A DNA stretch of 64,000 bases from Thermoanaerobaculales bacterium. Its GTDB lineage: Bacteria > Acidobacteriota > Thermoanaerobaculia > Thermoanaerobaculales > Sulfomarinibacteraceae. Position 1 is the stretch's first letter, and each line of letters opens with the position of its first letter. The notes beneath the pieces are model-generated. The model searched no databases, was not told where the DNA came from, and was given only the letters and a program-made list of their open reading frames with translations. Of this stretch, positions 40,916-49,955 are shown in pieces. Made by a program: the position numbers and the translations under genes. The stretch is from positions 372,001 through 436,000 of the forward strand of contig DAOPQC010000004.1 of assembly GCA_035358815.1 (NCBI GenBank), written 5' to 3'.

Positions 40916-41658
40916 ACCGGGAGGCTGCCATGAGGCGTTTCTTGGGCGCACTGCCATTCCTCGGGGCGCTCCTCGTCGCATGCCCCGCGCCGTCGCCAGT
41001 CGACGAGGTCGTTGCCGCGAACCTCGCCGCCCGTGGCGGCAAGGAGCGGATCCAAGCGCTGCGCTCGATCCGAGAGACCGGGACCGCGACCGCGAGCGGC
41101 GGGCGGGTCGCGCGGGTCGTCCGCGAGATCAAGCGGCCCGGCCTCTTCCGGCTCGAGTTCTCCGTCCAGGGGACGACGAGCGTCTTCGCGAACGACGGCC
41201 AGACCGGATGGCAGGTCGCTCCGCTGCAGGGCGTCTTCGAGCCCCAGGTGGTGGCGCCGGAGGCGGATTCGGCCGGCAGTGTCGACCAGCACGACATCGA
41301 GGGGCCGCTCGTCGACTGGCGGGAGAAGGGCCACCTTGTCGAGCTGGCCGGGCGCGAGATGCTGCCGGGCGGAGAGGCCCACAAGCTCAAGCTGACGCTG
41401 GCGGGGGGTGCGGTCCGCTACGACTACGTCGACGCCGTGTCGCACCTGGTCGTCCGCTCCGACTTCACGCGGATGATCCGGGGCCGCCCGGTGGAGCTCC
41501 AGAACACCTTCTCGGACTTCCGGGAGGTCGGCGGGCTGGTCTTCCCGCATCACATCGAGACGCGAGCCAAGGACCGCCCGGAGGTCGTCACGATCGAGAT
41601 CGAGACGATCGAGCTCGACCCCGAGCTCGACGACGCGCTGTTCCGGCTTCCGGGCTAG
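40912..41658 (+). CDS. Putative outer-membrane lipoprotein (LolA/LolB-like fold)
   Basis: 248 residues. A lipoprotein signal with lipobox LVAC places the lipidated cysteine at residue 24. The mature part is a beta-rich domain reminiscent of LolA/LolB-type outer-membrane lipoprotein-sorting proteins (RSIRETGTATASGGRVARVVREIKRPGLFRLEF, FANDGQTGWQVAP, KLKLTLAGGAVRYDYVDAVSHLVVRSDF, FSDFREVGGLVFPHHIE). It shares 4 nt with the upstream exported-protein gene, so the two are co-translated. A second ATG six codons in (40930) also has an SD. Assignment to the fold is by pattern only. Confidence 0.8.
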   Translation: MNREAAMRRFLGALPFLGALLVACPAPSPVDEVVAANLAARGGKERIQALRSIRETGTATASGGRVARVVREIKRPGLFRLEFSVQGTTSVFANDGQTGWQVAPLQGVFEPQVVAPEADSAGSVDQHDIEGPLVDWREKGHLVELAGREMLPGGEAHKLKLTLAGGAVRYDYVDAVSHLVVRSDFTRMIRGRPVELQNTFSDFREVGGLVFPHHIETRAKDRPEVVTIEIETIELDPELDDALFRLPG

Positions 41659-41755
41659 CCGGGCCGCTGCCGAGCCCGCTTTTGCGCGCGCAACGGCGGA
41701 GCTGACCGCGACGCCGGATCCGCGCCCGATGGCGGGGCCGCGTCGGCCGCCGGCA

Positions 41756-42964
41756 TCAGCCGCCGAGGAGCGCGAGGGCGCCGCTGACGGCGGTGACGAG
41801 GCCGCGCAGTCCGAGCGCCACACAGATCACGACGATCGTGCCCATGATCACGTTCTGGAGAAGGGTGTTGACGCCGTGCTCGCCGAGCAGGCTGCGATCG
41901 TTCATCGCCAGCCAGAGGAAGACCGCGGCCAGCGGCAGCAGCAGCCCGTTGAAGGCCTGGGCGAGGATGATCACCGGGATCGGCTGCACGCCGGCGAGGC
42001 CGAAGCCGGTGCCGAACAGCAGGACCCCAAGCCACACCGCGCGGAAGCGCGGTGAGCGATCGGACCACTGCGGCCGCTGCGCGCCCCCGATCAGCGTGCG
42101 CGCGGTGATGGCGGCGGCGAGCGGGGCGGTGATGGCCGAGCTGAACCCGGCGGCGAACAGGCCGACCGCGAGCGACCACTCCGCGCCGCCGCCGATCCGC
42201 TCGCCGAGCACCGCCCCCAGCCGCTGGTACTCGAGCCCGCCACCGAGCGCGGTGCCGACGACCAGGACGCCGAGCGAGATCAGCCCGCCGCCGCCCACCG
42301 CCAGCACCAGCCCCCACCGCATCTCGCCGAGGCGGGCTCCGCGCGCCAGGGCCGAGCCGAGGAACAGGTTGTAGGGGACCACCGTCGTGCCGACCAGCCC
42401 CAGCACGAGCACGGTCGACCCGGCCGGGATGCCGGGAACCAGCAGACCGGCGAGCAGCTCTCGTGCGTCCGGCGCCAGGCGGGCCGCGGTGACCAGGAAG
42501 GCGACGCCCATCACGGCCACCAAGGTGGCGAGCACGTTGGCGATCCACCTGGTGCTGCCGGTGGCGAGCAGGGCCGCCGCAGCTGCGGCGCAGACGATGG
42601 TCAGCAGCGCCGGCGAGACGTCGACGGCCAGCCCCACGCCGGCGACCGCGCCGAGCAGGTTGCCGGCCTGGTAGGCGGCGCAGCCGAGCACGATGCCCCC
42701 GGCCAGCACCGCTGCCACCCAGCGGGTGCGCGACCGTACCGCCCAGCGATCGCGGATCGCCGTGCCGAGCTCGCGGCCGGTGAGGACCGTGATCCGGCCC
42801 GCCGCCTCCTGCAGCACGATGCACGCCACCGTGGAGAAGAGCAGCGCCCAGGCCAGCGCGAAGCCGAAGTCGCTGCCCGCCCGCGCGCACGTGGTCACCG
42901 TGCCGGGGCCGATGAAGGCGGCGGCGATCACCGACCACAGCACGATGGCGAGCAGTCGCCTCAT
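41756..42964 (-). CDS. Nramp-like membrane transporter with non-canonical metal site
   Basis: 402 residues, about eleven helices in the APC/Nramp arrangement. The TM1 metal motif DPGN is GPGT here (G19-P20-G21-T22), and the TM6 (M)PHN motif is VVPYN, so the Asp, Asn and Met that bind Mn/Fe in true Nramps are all missing. It overlaps the 5-oxoprolinase gene by 4 nt (ATGA), with GGAGGAGCG as SD. The Nramp-like ycsG gene lies in the 5-oxoproline (pxpA, kipI/kipA) cluster of Bacillus subtilis, so I infer uptake of 5-oxoproline or a related ring compound rather than metal. Confidence 0.85.
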   Translation of the reverse strand: MRRLLAIVLWSVIAAAFIGPGTVTTCARAGSDFGFALAWALLFSTVACIVLQEAAGRITVLTGRELGTAIRDRWAVRSRTRWVAAVLAGGIVLGCAAYQAGNLLGAVAGVGLAVDVSPALLTIVCAAAAAALLATGSTRWIANVLATLVAVMGVAFLVTAARLAPDARELLAGLLVPGIPAGSTVLVLGLVGTTVVPYNLFLGSALARGARLGEMRWGLVLAVGGGGLISLGVLVVGTALGGGLEYQRLGAVLGERIGGGAEWSLAVGLFAAGFSSAITAPLAAAITARTLIGGAQRPQWSDRSPRFRAVWLGVLLFGTGFGLAGVQPIPVIILAQAFNGLLLPLAAVFLWLAMNDRSLLGEHGVNTLLQNVIMGTIVVICVALGLRGLVTAVSGALALLGG

Positions 42965-45900
42965 CGCTCCTCCGCGCCCCACCCGCCCCCGCCGGGCGTC
43001 TCGAGGATCAGCCGGTCGCCCGGCTCGACGCGGCAGCCGTCGATGCCGGCGAGCTCGCGGTGATCCCCGGCCGGCCGGACCAGGACCTGGCGCCCGACCG
43101 CGCCGTCGCCCCCGCCGGCCATCCCGTACGGTGCGCTCACCCGGTGCTGGCTGAGGATCGAGAGCTCAAGCGGTGACAGGAACTCGATCTCGCGGATCAG
43201 GCCGTCGCCGCCGCGCCAGCGCCCGCCGCCCCCGGAGCCATGACGGATCGTGAACCGGCGCAGCCGCACCGGGTACCGGTGCTCGAGCACCTCGGGGTCG
43301 GTGGCGCTGGTGTTGGTCATGTGGGTGTGGACGCCGCTCGCGCCGTCGAATCCGTGCCCGGCGCCGCTGCCGCCTGCCACCGTCTCGTAGTATCCGAAGC
43401 GGGCGTCGCCGAAGCTGAGGTTGTTCATGGTGCCCTGGCTGCAGCCGACGAGGCGCAGCGCCTCGAGCAGAGTGTCGACCAGGCGCTGGCTGGTCTCGAC
43501 GTTGCCGCCAACCACCGCGGGGCAGTGTGCCGGGTCGTCGACGAACGGTGGGTTGAGGATGCCCGCCGGGATGTGCACCGTGACCGGCTCGAGGAGGCCC
43601 TCGTTGAGCGGCAGGTCGGCGTGGACGAGGAGCCGCATCACGTACATGACGACGCTCGAGACGATGGCCGGGGTCGCGTTGAGGTTGCCGGGATGGACCC
43701 CGGCCGTGCCGGCGAAGTCGAGCACCGCCCGCTCGCCATCGATCGTGAACGTGGCCACCAGCGGAGCGCCGTCGTCGAGCAGCTGCGCCCCACGGTGGAC
43801 GCCGTCGGGGATTCGCCGCAGCGCCTGCCGGACCTGGTCCGCCGCGTGCTGCCGAAGGGCGTCCATGTGCTCGATCACGTGGTCGGGGCCGACCGCCAGG
43901 GCGAGGCGGAGGAGGCCGTCGCGTCCGCGGTTGACGGCGGCCAGCATCGCCCGCAGGTCGGCGAGGTTGTCGGCGAGCATCCGGGTGGGGTGCGGCCCGC
44001 CGGCCAGGAGCTCCTCGATCCGCTCCCATCTCGGGGCCCCGCCTGCGACCAGCAGCGTCGGCGGGATCACCACCCCTTCCTCGGCCAGGCAGCGCGCGTC
44101 CGGTGGAACCGACCCCGGCCGGATGCCGCCGATCTCGGCGTGGTGGGCCCGGCAGGCGACGTACCCGAGGAGCCGGCCGTGCAGGTGGATGGGCGCCGCC
44201 AGGGTCACGTCCGGCAGGTGAGAGCCCCCGCAGGCAGGGTGGTTGGTCACCACCACGTCGCCCGGCGCCAGCGCCAAGCGGGCGGCCAGCTCGCGGACGC
44301 ACAGGCCCATGGCTCCGAGATGGACCGGGATGTGGGGCGCATTGACGACCAGCCGCCCGGCCGGGTCGAGGAGCGTGCACGAGAAGTCCTCGCGCTCCTT
44401 GATGTTGGTGGAGATCGCTGCGCGCCGCAGCAGCTCGCCCATCTCGCGGGCGATGCTCGCGAACCGGTGGCTCATCAGCTCGAGCTCGACCGCCCGCGGG
44501 CGCTCCGGTCGCGGCGACGGACGCGGGGGCGCGGCCTCTCGCCGCGCCCGGACGTCGCCGCCGCAGAGCTTCTCCACCCGCCAGCCGCTCGGCACCACCA
44601 GCGCGCTGTGCTCCTGCAGGATCAGCGCCGGCCCCCGGAGCGCCTCCCCGGCCGCAAGGCCCGCGGCCGCGAGGCACGGCACCTCGCGCCAGGCCCCGTC
44701 GAGGTAGCAGCGTTGGCGGCCGACCGCGCCGCGCGCCGGCGCCGCCCCGACATCCTCGCTGCCGGTCGGGCCGGGCTCCCGGCGGCGGCTCCGCACCACG
44801 GCGCGGACCCAGACCATCTCGATCGCGCGTTCGCAGGGCCGGTAGGAGAACAGCTCGAAGTACCGGCGCTCGAACTCTGTCCGCAGGTCGCAGCCCGCCC
44901 GCGGCTCGATCTCGAGGGTCGCGTCCTGGCCGGAGTACCGCAAGGCGACGATCCGGCGCGGCTGGTCGACGTGGCGGCGCTCGACGCCCTCCTCGGCGAG
45001 CGCCCGTTCGGCCTCCGCCTCGAGCTCCCGGAACCAACCGTCGACCCGGTCGATGCAGTCCTCCAGCGGCCGCAGGATCTCGCGCTGTGAGAACCGCTCG
45101 ATCACCGCGTGGCCCAGGCCGACGGCGCTCAGCAGCCCGGCGTCACCGGGCAGGACGACGTCCCCGATGCCGAGCAGCTCGGCGACCCGGCAGGCGTGCT
45201 GGCCGCCCGCGCCGCCGAAGGCGACCAGGCTGTAGGTCGCCGGGTCGATGCCCTTGCGCACCGAGATGTGGCGGATCGCCTCGGCCATGCGCTCGTCGGC
45301 GATCCGGAGCAGCCCCTCCAGGATGGCCTCGCCGCTGCCACCCAGCTCGCCGGGCGCCTCGGCGCGGAGCTCGTCGAAGCGCGCGCGCGCCGCGCCCACG
45401 TCGATCGGGATCGGGAATCGCGACGGGACCAGCCGGCCGAGGAGGAGGTTGACGTCGGTGAGCGACAGCGGCCCGCCGGCGCCATACGACGCCGGGCCCG
45501 GATCGGCGCCTGCGCTCTGGGGCCCGACCGCCAGCTTCCCGTGCTCGACCCGGCAGATCGACCCTCCTCCCGCGGCCACGGTCTCGATCGCGAGCGCGGG
45601 CGCCACGAGGCGGACGGGGCCCACCCGGTGCTCGAAGACGTACTCGAAGTCGCCGTCGAAACGGGCCACGTCGGTGCTGGTGCCGCCCATGTCGAAGCCG
45701 ATCACTCGCTCCAGGCCGGCCCTGCGCCCGACCGTCGCCGCCCCGACGACCCCTCCGGCGGGGCCGCTCAGGAGGCAGTCCACCGGACGGCAACTCCGGG
45801 CCTCGACGAGGCCGCCTGCGCTGGTCATCACGTGGAGGCTGGCGCCTGCCCTGCCGAGCCCGTCCTGCACCGCCCGCAGGTAGTCGGCGACCGGCGGCCC

Positions 45901-46758
45901 CAGGTAGGCGTCGGCAGCGGCGGTCTGGGAACGGCGGAGCAGGCCCTGGAAGGGGCTGAGCGCGCTCGAGCGTGCCACGTAGTCGAAGCCGGCGTCGCGC
46001 AGCAGTGCCGCGACGAGCTCCTCGTGGCGGGGATCGCGCTGGGCGTGGAGCAGGGCGACGCTGGCGCAGCAGAATCCACGGCCGCGCAGGTCGCCGATCG
46101 CCGCGGCGGCCGCGTCGAGATCCAGCGCCTGGACCACCGCGCCGTCCGCGGCCAGTCGCTCGGGAAGGCCCACGACCTCCTCGGGGAGCGGATCCGTGGG
46201 CTCGATCCGCAGCGCGAACAGGTCGGGCCGCCGCTGATCGCCGATCGCCAGGAGGTCCTCGAACCCGGCGGTGGTGAGGTGGACGGTGCGCGCGCCCCGT
46301 CGCTCGAGCAGCGCGTTCGTGCCTCGAGTGGTCGCCAGCCGCATCGCCATCGGCGGCAGGGCGTGGCCGGGTCGCGTGCCGGTGACCAGCCGCGCCGCCA
46401 GCAGCGGCGCCTCGTCCCCTGACCTCAGCTCGACTGGACAGCCCACCCTCAGGGTGGAGAGATCGACCCCGGCCAGGCGGACCGAGCCGGTCCCGGCGTC
46501 GTGCTCGACGATCTCGACCCGGGCGTCGCTGCCGAGCGGCGCCAACGAGAAGCCGGCGAGGAACCCGTCCGGGAGAAGCGCTCCGCCGCGAAGGCGGACC
46601 CGCCCGGCGTCGTCGACGTCCTCGATGACATCGCGGAGCGCGCCGCTCGAGAGCACCTTGCAGGTCCGGGTCCGGCCCGCCGGATCGACTGCCACGCAGT
46701 CGGTGAAGGTGCCACCGGTGTCGATCCAGACTTGCCAGGGGCCCCCGCTCAACGCCAT
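42961..46758 (-). CDS. ATP-dependent 5-oxoprolinase, HyuA-HyuB fusion (OPLAH type)
   Basis: 1265 residues, the length of single-chain 5-oxoprolinases, which hydrolyse pyroglutamate to glutamate with ATP. The N-terminal HyuA half has the acetokinase-type ATPase motifs IDTGGTFTDCVAVD, ATTRGTNALLER and IGFDMGGTSTDVARF, and FGGAGGQHACRVAELLG. The HyuB half starts near residue 765 (ELELMSHRFASIAREMGELL) with NIKEREDFSC, HIPVHLGAMG, ANHPACGG-like TNHPACGGSHLPD, and the C-terminal TPGGGGWG. Hydantoinase activity is the alternative. The ATG at 46758 has GAGGAC upstream; far-upstream in-frame starts run antisense through the divergent GT39 gene and are rejected. The transporter gene follows with 4 nt overlap. 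Confidence 0.9.
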   Translation of the reverse strand: MALSGGPWQVWIDTGGTFTDCVAVDPAGRTRTCKVLSSGALRDVIEDVDDAGRVRLRGGALLPDGFLAGFSLAPLGSDARVEIVEHDAGTGSVRLAGVDLSTLRVGCPVELRSGDEAPLLAARLVTGTRPGHALPPMAMRLATTRGTNALLERRGARTVHLTTAGFEDLLAIGDQRRPDLFALRIEPTDPLPEEVVGLPERLAADGAVVQALDLDAAAAAIGDLRGRGFCCASVALLHAQRDPRHEELVAALLRDAGFDYVARSSALSPFQGLLRRSQTAAADAYLGPPVADYLRAVQDGLGRAGASLHVMTSAGGLVEARSCRPVDCLLSGPAGGVVGAATVGRRAGLERVIGFDMGGTSTDVARFDGDFEYVFEHRVGPVRLVAPALAIETVAAGGGSICRVEHGKLAVGPQSAGADPGPASYGAGGPLSLTDVNLLLGRLVPSRFPIPIDVGAARARFDELRAEAPGELGGSGEAILEGLLRIADERMAEAIRHISVRKGIDPATYSLVAFGGAGGQHACRVAELLGIGDVVLPGDAGLLSAVGLGHAVIERFSQREILRPLEDCIDRVDGWFRELEAEAERALAEEGVERRHVDQPRRIVALRYSGQDATLEIEPRAGCDLRTEFERRYFELFSYRPCERAIEMVWVRAVVRSRRREPGPTGSEDVGAAPARGAVGRQRCYLDGAWREVPCLAAAGLAAGEALRGPALILQEHSALVVPSGWRVEKLCGGDVRARREAAPPRPSPRPERPRAVELELMSHRFASIAREMGELLRRAAISTNIKEREDFSCTLLDPAGRLVVNAPHIPVHLGAMGLCVRELAARLALAPGDVVVTNHPACGGSHLPDVTLAAPIHLHGRLLGYVACRAHHAEIGGIRPGSVPPDARCLAEEGVVIPPTLLVAGGAPRWERIEELLAGGPHPTRMLADNLADLRAMLAAVNRGRDGLLRLALAVGPDHVIEHMDALRQHAADQVRQALRRIPDGVHRGAQLLDDGAPLVATFTIDGERAVLDFAGTAGVHPGNLNATPAIVSSVVMYVMRLLVHADLPLNEGLLEPVTVHIPAGILNPPFVDDPAHCPAVVGGNVETSQRLVDTLLEALRLVGCSQGTMNNLSFGDARFGYYETVAGGSGAGHGFDGASGVHTHMTNTSATDPEVLEHRYPVRLRRFTIRHGSGGGGRWRGGDGLIREIEFLSPLELSILSQHRVSAPYGMAGGGDGAVGRQVLVRPAGDHRELAGIDGCRVEPGDRLILETPGGGGWGAEER

Positions 46759-46900
46759 GTCCTCGCGACGGCCCGGGCCGCTAGGCCGCCAGGCGAGCGC
46801 GGGATCCCGGGCCTCGGCGCTCGTTCGTGCACGCAGCCGCCTCCGATCTGGCGACGAGTGTACCTCGCTGCCTTTTCGATCCGGGAGCCGCCCTTTTTGA

Positions 46901-46906
46901 TAGGAT
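46901..46906 (+). promoter_or_regulatory. Putative -10 element of the GT39 gene
   Basis: TAGGAT, preceded by a CCCTTTTTGA stretch, 38 nt before the ATG at 46945. Confidence 0.4.
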
Positions 46907-46944
46907 GCAGGTCGACCAGGCCACCTCGGAGTGGTCGAACTTCG

Positions 46945-48492
46945 ATGCAGTCTCAGTGCGACGTCGTGCCGCCGGGGCGCGCGGTGCCGGCCGCCGCCGG
47001 GGGGGCGGCGTGGAACCGTCTCGGCGCGCTTTCCGCCGCGGCCAGGTGGGCGATCGCCGGTGCGGCCTTGCTGGCGTTCGCGCTCGCCTTCCAGGGCTCG
47101 CGACCGCTGTGGGAGCCCGACGAGGGACGCTACGTCGCTGTCGCGCTCGAGATGATTCAGCTCGACGACTACCTGGTGCCGCGCCTGCACCATCAGTTTC
47201 CCCACTTCGCCAAGCCGCCGCTGACCTACTGGGCGATCACGGCCTGCGTGCGCACCTTGGGCGTCAGCGAGTGGGCGGTGCGGCTGCCGAATGCGCTCGC
47301 CTACGCCGCGACGGTGCTGCTCGTGTTCGCGATCGGCCGCCGCCTCTGCCCGGACGACGCCGGGCTCGCTGCCGTGGTGTACGCGAGCTTCGTAATGACC
47401 AACACCGCGGCCAACATCGTCACCTCGGACACCTTGCTCACGGCGTTCGAGGCGCTGGCGGTGTGGGGGTTCGCGAGCTGGTGGTGGGGGGTGGAGCGAC
47501 GACGGCGGGGCTGGCTCGCGGTGATGTGGCTGGGCTTCGCGCTCGCCTTCCTCACCAAGGGGCCGGTCGGGCTGCTGCCGTTGCTCGGGATCGGAGCGCT
47601 GGTGGCGGCGAGCGACGGTCTGCGCGGCCTCGGCGCCCTGTTCCCGGCCGCCGGGCTCGCCCTCTTCGCGCTGGTCGGCTGTGGCTGGTACGTGGCGGTG
47701 GTCGTCCGACGCCCCGAGCTCGTCGGCTACTTCCTGGGCGAGGAGTTCGTGGGCCGGGTGTTCACCCGTGTCCACGGCCGCAACCCGGAGTGGTACGGAG
47801 CCGCCACGGTCTACCTGCCGGCCTTCCTGCTCGGGGCCCTGCCGTGGACCGCGGTCCTGGCCGCGCGGCTGCGCCACGCCGGCCGCGTCTTCCGGCCGAG
47901 CTGGTGGCGGCGCTGCCTGCGCGACGATCCGGCTCTCTTCTTCGCGCTGGCCTGGCCGCTGCTGGGCGTGCTCATCTTCATCTTCTCCCGGTCGCGGCTT
48001 CACCTCTACGTGCTGCCGCTGTTCCCGGCGCTGGCGCTGCTGACCGCCATGGCGCTGCGGGGGAGGTGGCGCTGGACCCCGCGTGCCCTCTGCCTGATCG
48101 CGCTCTGGCTCGCGCTGCTGGTCGGACTGCGGGCCGCGGCTGCGCACGTCCCGAGCCATCGCGACGCCCGGGCGGCCGCACGCGAGGTGGCGGCGCTGGC
48201 CGACGAGGCATACGACGAGATCGTGCTGGTGGGCGTGCGCAACGGCTACGGGCTCCGCTTCTATCTCGGGCGCGAGGTCGAGCACGTGGCCTTCTCGGCG
48301 GAGGATCTCGAACGGGGCGTCGCTCACTCCAACCAGACCCTGGAGCAGGAGCTGGCCGAGAGCGAGCGGCAGATCTTCGTGGTCGACACCAGGCGTGCCG
48401 AGCGCTTCGAGGAGATCGTCCGCTCCGCCGGCCGCACCCCGCAGCTGCAGGGCATGGTCCGGGGCGTGAGCGTCTACTTCTGCCCGCGGTGA
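46945..48492 (+). CDS. ArnT-like polyprenyl-phosphate-sugar glycosyltransferase (GT39)
   Basis: 515 residues with about eleven transmembrane helices in the N-terminal 390 and a short periplasmic tail. The catalytic acidic pair is D59-E60 in LWEPDEGRYV, and KPPLTYW is the ArnT/GT-C signature. ArnT-like enzymes move a sugar from undecaprenyl phosphate to lipid A or another envelope glycolipid. The C-terminal soluble part (about 400-515) is shorter than in ArnT. First of three plus-strand envelope genes (GT39, GT2, LAB_N). GGAG is 14 nt before the ATG, a weak SD. Confidence 0.88.
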   Translation: MQSQCDVVPPGRAVPAAAGGAAWNRLGALSAAARWAIAGAALLAFALAFQGSRPLWEPDEGRYVAVALEMIQLDDYLVPRLHHQFPHFAKPPLTYWAITACVRTLGVSEWAVRLPNALAYAATVLLVFAIGRRLCPDDAGLAAVVYASFVMTNTAANIVTSDTLLTAFEALAVWGFASWWWGVERRRRGWLAVMWLGFALAFLTKGPVGLLPLLGIGALVAASDGLRGLGALFPAAGLALFALVGCGWYVAVVVRRPELVGYFLGEEFVGRVFTRVHGRNPEWYGAATVYLPAFLLGALPWTAVLAARLRHAGRVFRPSWWRRCLRDDPALFFALAWPLLGVLIFIFSRSRLHLYVLPLFPALALLTAMALRGRWRWTPRALCLIALWLALLVGLRAAAAHVPSHRDARAAAREVAALADEAYDEIVLVGVRNGYGLRFYLGREVEHVAFSAEDLERGVAHSNQTLEQELAESERQIFVVDTRRAERFEEIVRSAGRTPQLQGMVRGVSVYFCPR

Positions 48493-48557
48493 GCCGTCCG
48501 CATCCGGAGGCGGTCACCGCCCCGTCGCGTGCCCGCGCCCGCGCCCCTGGCCCGTGC

Positions 48558-48563
48558 TACCCT
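48558..48563 (+). promoter_or_regulatory. -10 element, leaderless type, for GT2 gene
   Basis: TACCCT in GCTACCCT ends 7 nt before the GTG at 48571; no SD. It suggests a promoter for GT2-LAB_N inside the cluster. Confidence 0.45.
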
Positions 48564-48570
48564 GGCCCGC

Positions 48571-49299
48571 GTGAGCCAGGAGGCGTCTGCCGCCGTCGAA
48601 CTCTCCGTGGTCGTGCCGGTGTTCAACGAGCTCGCCAACCTCGATCCCCTGGTCGAGCGCGTGCGCACCACCCTGGACGGGCTGTCGTTGAGCTGGGAGC
48701 TGGTGGCCGTGGACGACGGATCGAGTGACGGCTCCGGCGACCGGCTCGATGCGCTCGCGGCATCCGAGCCTCGGCTCAGGGTGCTGCACTTCTCGCCTCA
48801 CAGCGGCCAGTCGGCGGCGCTCATGGCCGGTATCGGGCAGGCGCGCGGCCGCTGGATCGCCGTGACCGACGCCGACCTGCAGACCTATCCCGAAGACCTC
48901 CCTCGGTTGCTCGAGTCGGTGAAGGAGGGGGGGGTCGACGCGGCGGTCGGAATCCGGGAGGAGCGCCGCGACAGCGGTTGGAAGCGAGTCTCGTCCCGCT
49001 TCGCCAACTGGGTGCGCAACCGGCTCACCCGCGAGGACATCGTCGACACCGGCTGCCCCCTCAAGGTGTTTCGCGCCGAGGCGACAGCGTGCCTCATTCC
49101 GTTCGACGGCATGCACCGTTTTCTGCCGACCATGCTCCGGATGGGCGGCTACACGGTGAGCCAGATCCCGGTCCGGCACGCCCCACGCACCGCGGGCCGC
49201 AGCCACTACGGCACCTGGGACCGCGCCTTCCGCGGCCTGCGCGACGCGCTCGGAGTGCGCTGGCTGCAGGACCGCCGGCTGCGCTGGAAGCTGCGTTGA
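48571..49299 (+). CDS. Family 2 glycosyltransferase (dolichyl-phosphate-mannose-synthase-like)
   Basis: 242 residues, a soluble GT-A domain without the C-terminal membrane helices of ArnC. Motifs are VVVPVFNELANL, AVDDGSSDGS (nucleotide and metal site), the DAD-type motif TDADLQTYPEDL and the acceptor-side RSHYGTWDR. It likely charges a polyprenyl phosphate with sugar for the neighbouring GT39. The GTG at 48571 is preferred to an upstream GTG (48529) lying in a GCCCGC-repeat leader, and it sits 7 nt after TACCCT. Its stop overlaps the LAB_N start by one base. Confidence 0.9.
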   Translation: MSQEASAAVELSVVVPVFNELANLDPLVERVRTTLDGLSLSWELVAVDDGSSDGSGDRLDALAASEPRLRVLHFSPHSGQSAALMAGIGQARGRWIAVTDADLQTYPEDLPRLLESVKEGGVDAAVGIREERRDSGWKRVSSRFANWVRNRLTREDIVDTGCPLKVFRAEATACLIPFDGMHRFLPTMLRMGGYTVSQIPVRHAPRTAGRSHYGTWDRAFRGLRDALGVRWLQDRRLRWKLR

Positions 49300-49919
49300 T
49301 GCGGCGGCACCGGACACTCTCGCCCCCGATCTGGCTGGCGGTGGCGGTGGCGTTGGCGGCGGCCTTGCTGAGCGCCTCGCTCCAGCTGCCGGCGCAGGGG
49401 CCCCCGCCCACGGAGCCGGGGGCGGCATCGCCGAGCTCGGTCAAGATGGAGCTCAAACCGCTCCCCGAGGGCGTGGACCGGGTCCGTCTCGAGGCGGACG
49501 GCGCCGGCGGCCACTGGTACGTCCTGGAGCTGTCCGGCGGCGGCGAGGAGCGGGTGCGTCCGGACGAGCTCGCGGCGAGAGTGGAGCGCGATCAGCGCAG
49601 CCGTGGCTTCTGGTTCCGGCTGCTCAACATCAGCTCGCCGATCGGCTTCGCGTGGGTCGCGATGGGGCTGCTCGGGCAGGTCCTGTTCACCGGCCGGATG
49701 CTCTTGCAGTGGCTGGTCAGCGAGCGCAGCAAGCGCTCGGTGGTGCCGGTGGGCTTCTGGTGGTTGAGCCTGGTCGGCGCCTCGATGCTGCTCGTCTACT
49801 TCATCTGGCGGCGCGACATCGTCGGCGTGCTCGGCCAGTGCGCCGGCTGGGTGGTCTACGGCCGCAACCTGTGGCTGATCCGCCGCGAGCGCCGGCTGCA
49901 CGCCGCTGCCGCCACCTGA
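49299..49919 (+). CDS. LAB_N (lipid A biosynthesis N-terminal) domain membrane protein
   Basis: 206 residues. An N-terminal hydrophobic helix (about 10-30), a periplasmic segment of about 70 residues (KPLPEGVDRVRLEADGAGGHWYVLEL) and a C-terminal LAB_N domain with three helices (GQVLFTGRMLLQWLVSERSKRSVVP, FWWLSLVGASMLLVYFIWRRD, GQCAGWVVYGRNLWLI). The domain is found fused to LpxB or beside GT2/GT39 enzymes. Here it is translationally coupled to the GT2 gene (TGATG), so it probably forms a membrane platform or subunit for that glycosyltransferase. Confidence 0.9.
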   Translation: MRRHRTLSPPIWLAVAVALAAALLSASLQLPAQGPPPTEPGAASPSSVKMELKPLPEGVDRVRLEADGAGGHWYVLELSGGGEERVRPDELAARVERDQRSRGFWFRLLNISSPIGFAWVAMGLLGQVLFTGRMLLQWLVSERSKRSVVPVGFWWLSLVGASMLLVYFIWRRDIVGVLGQCAGWVVYGRNLWLIRRERRLHAAAAT

Positions 49920-49955
49920 TCGCTCGGTTCGAAGGACGGCGACGAGTGGCGACGC

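Noticed and set aside
46759..48327. Upstream extension of the 5-oxoprolinase frame to a 1788-codon gene
   Set aside because: The extra 523 codons are antisense to the GT39 gene and low-complexity; the family N-terminus begins at 46758.
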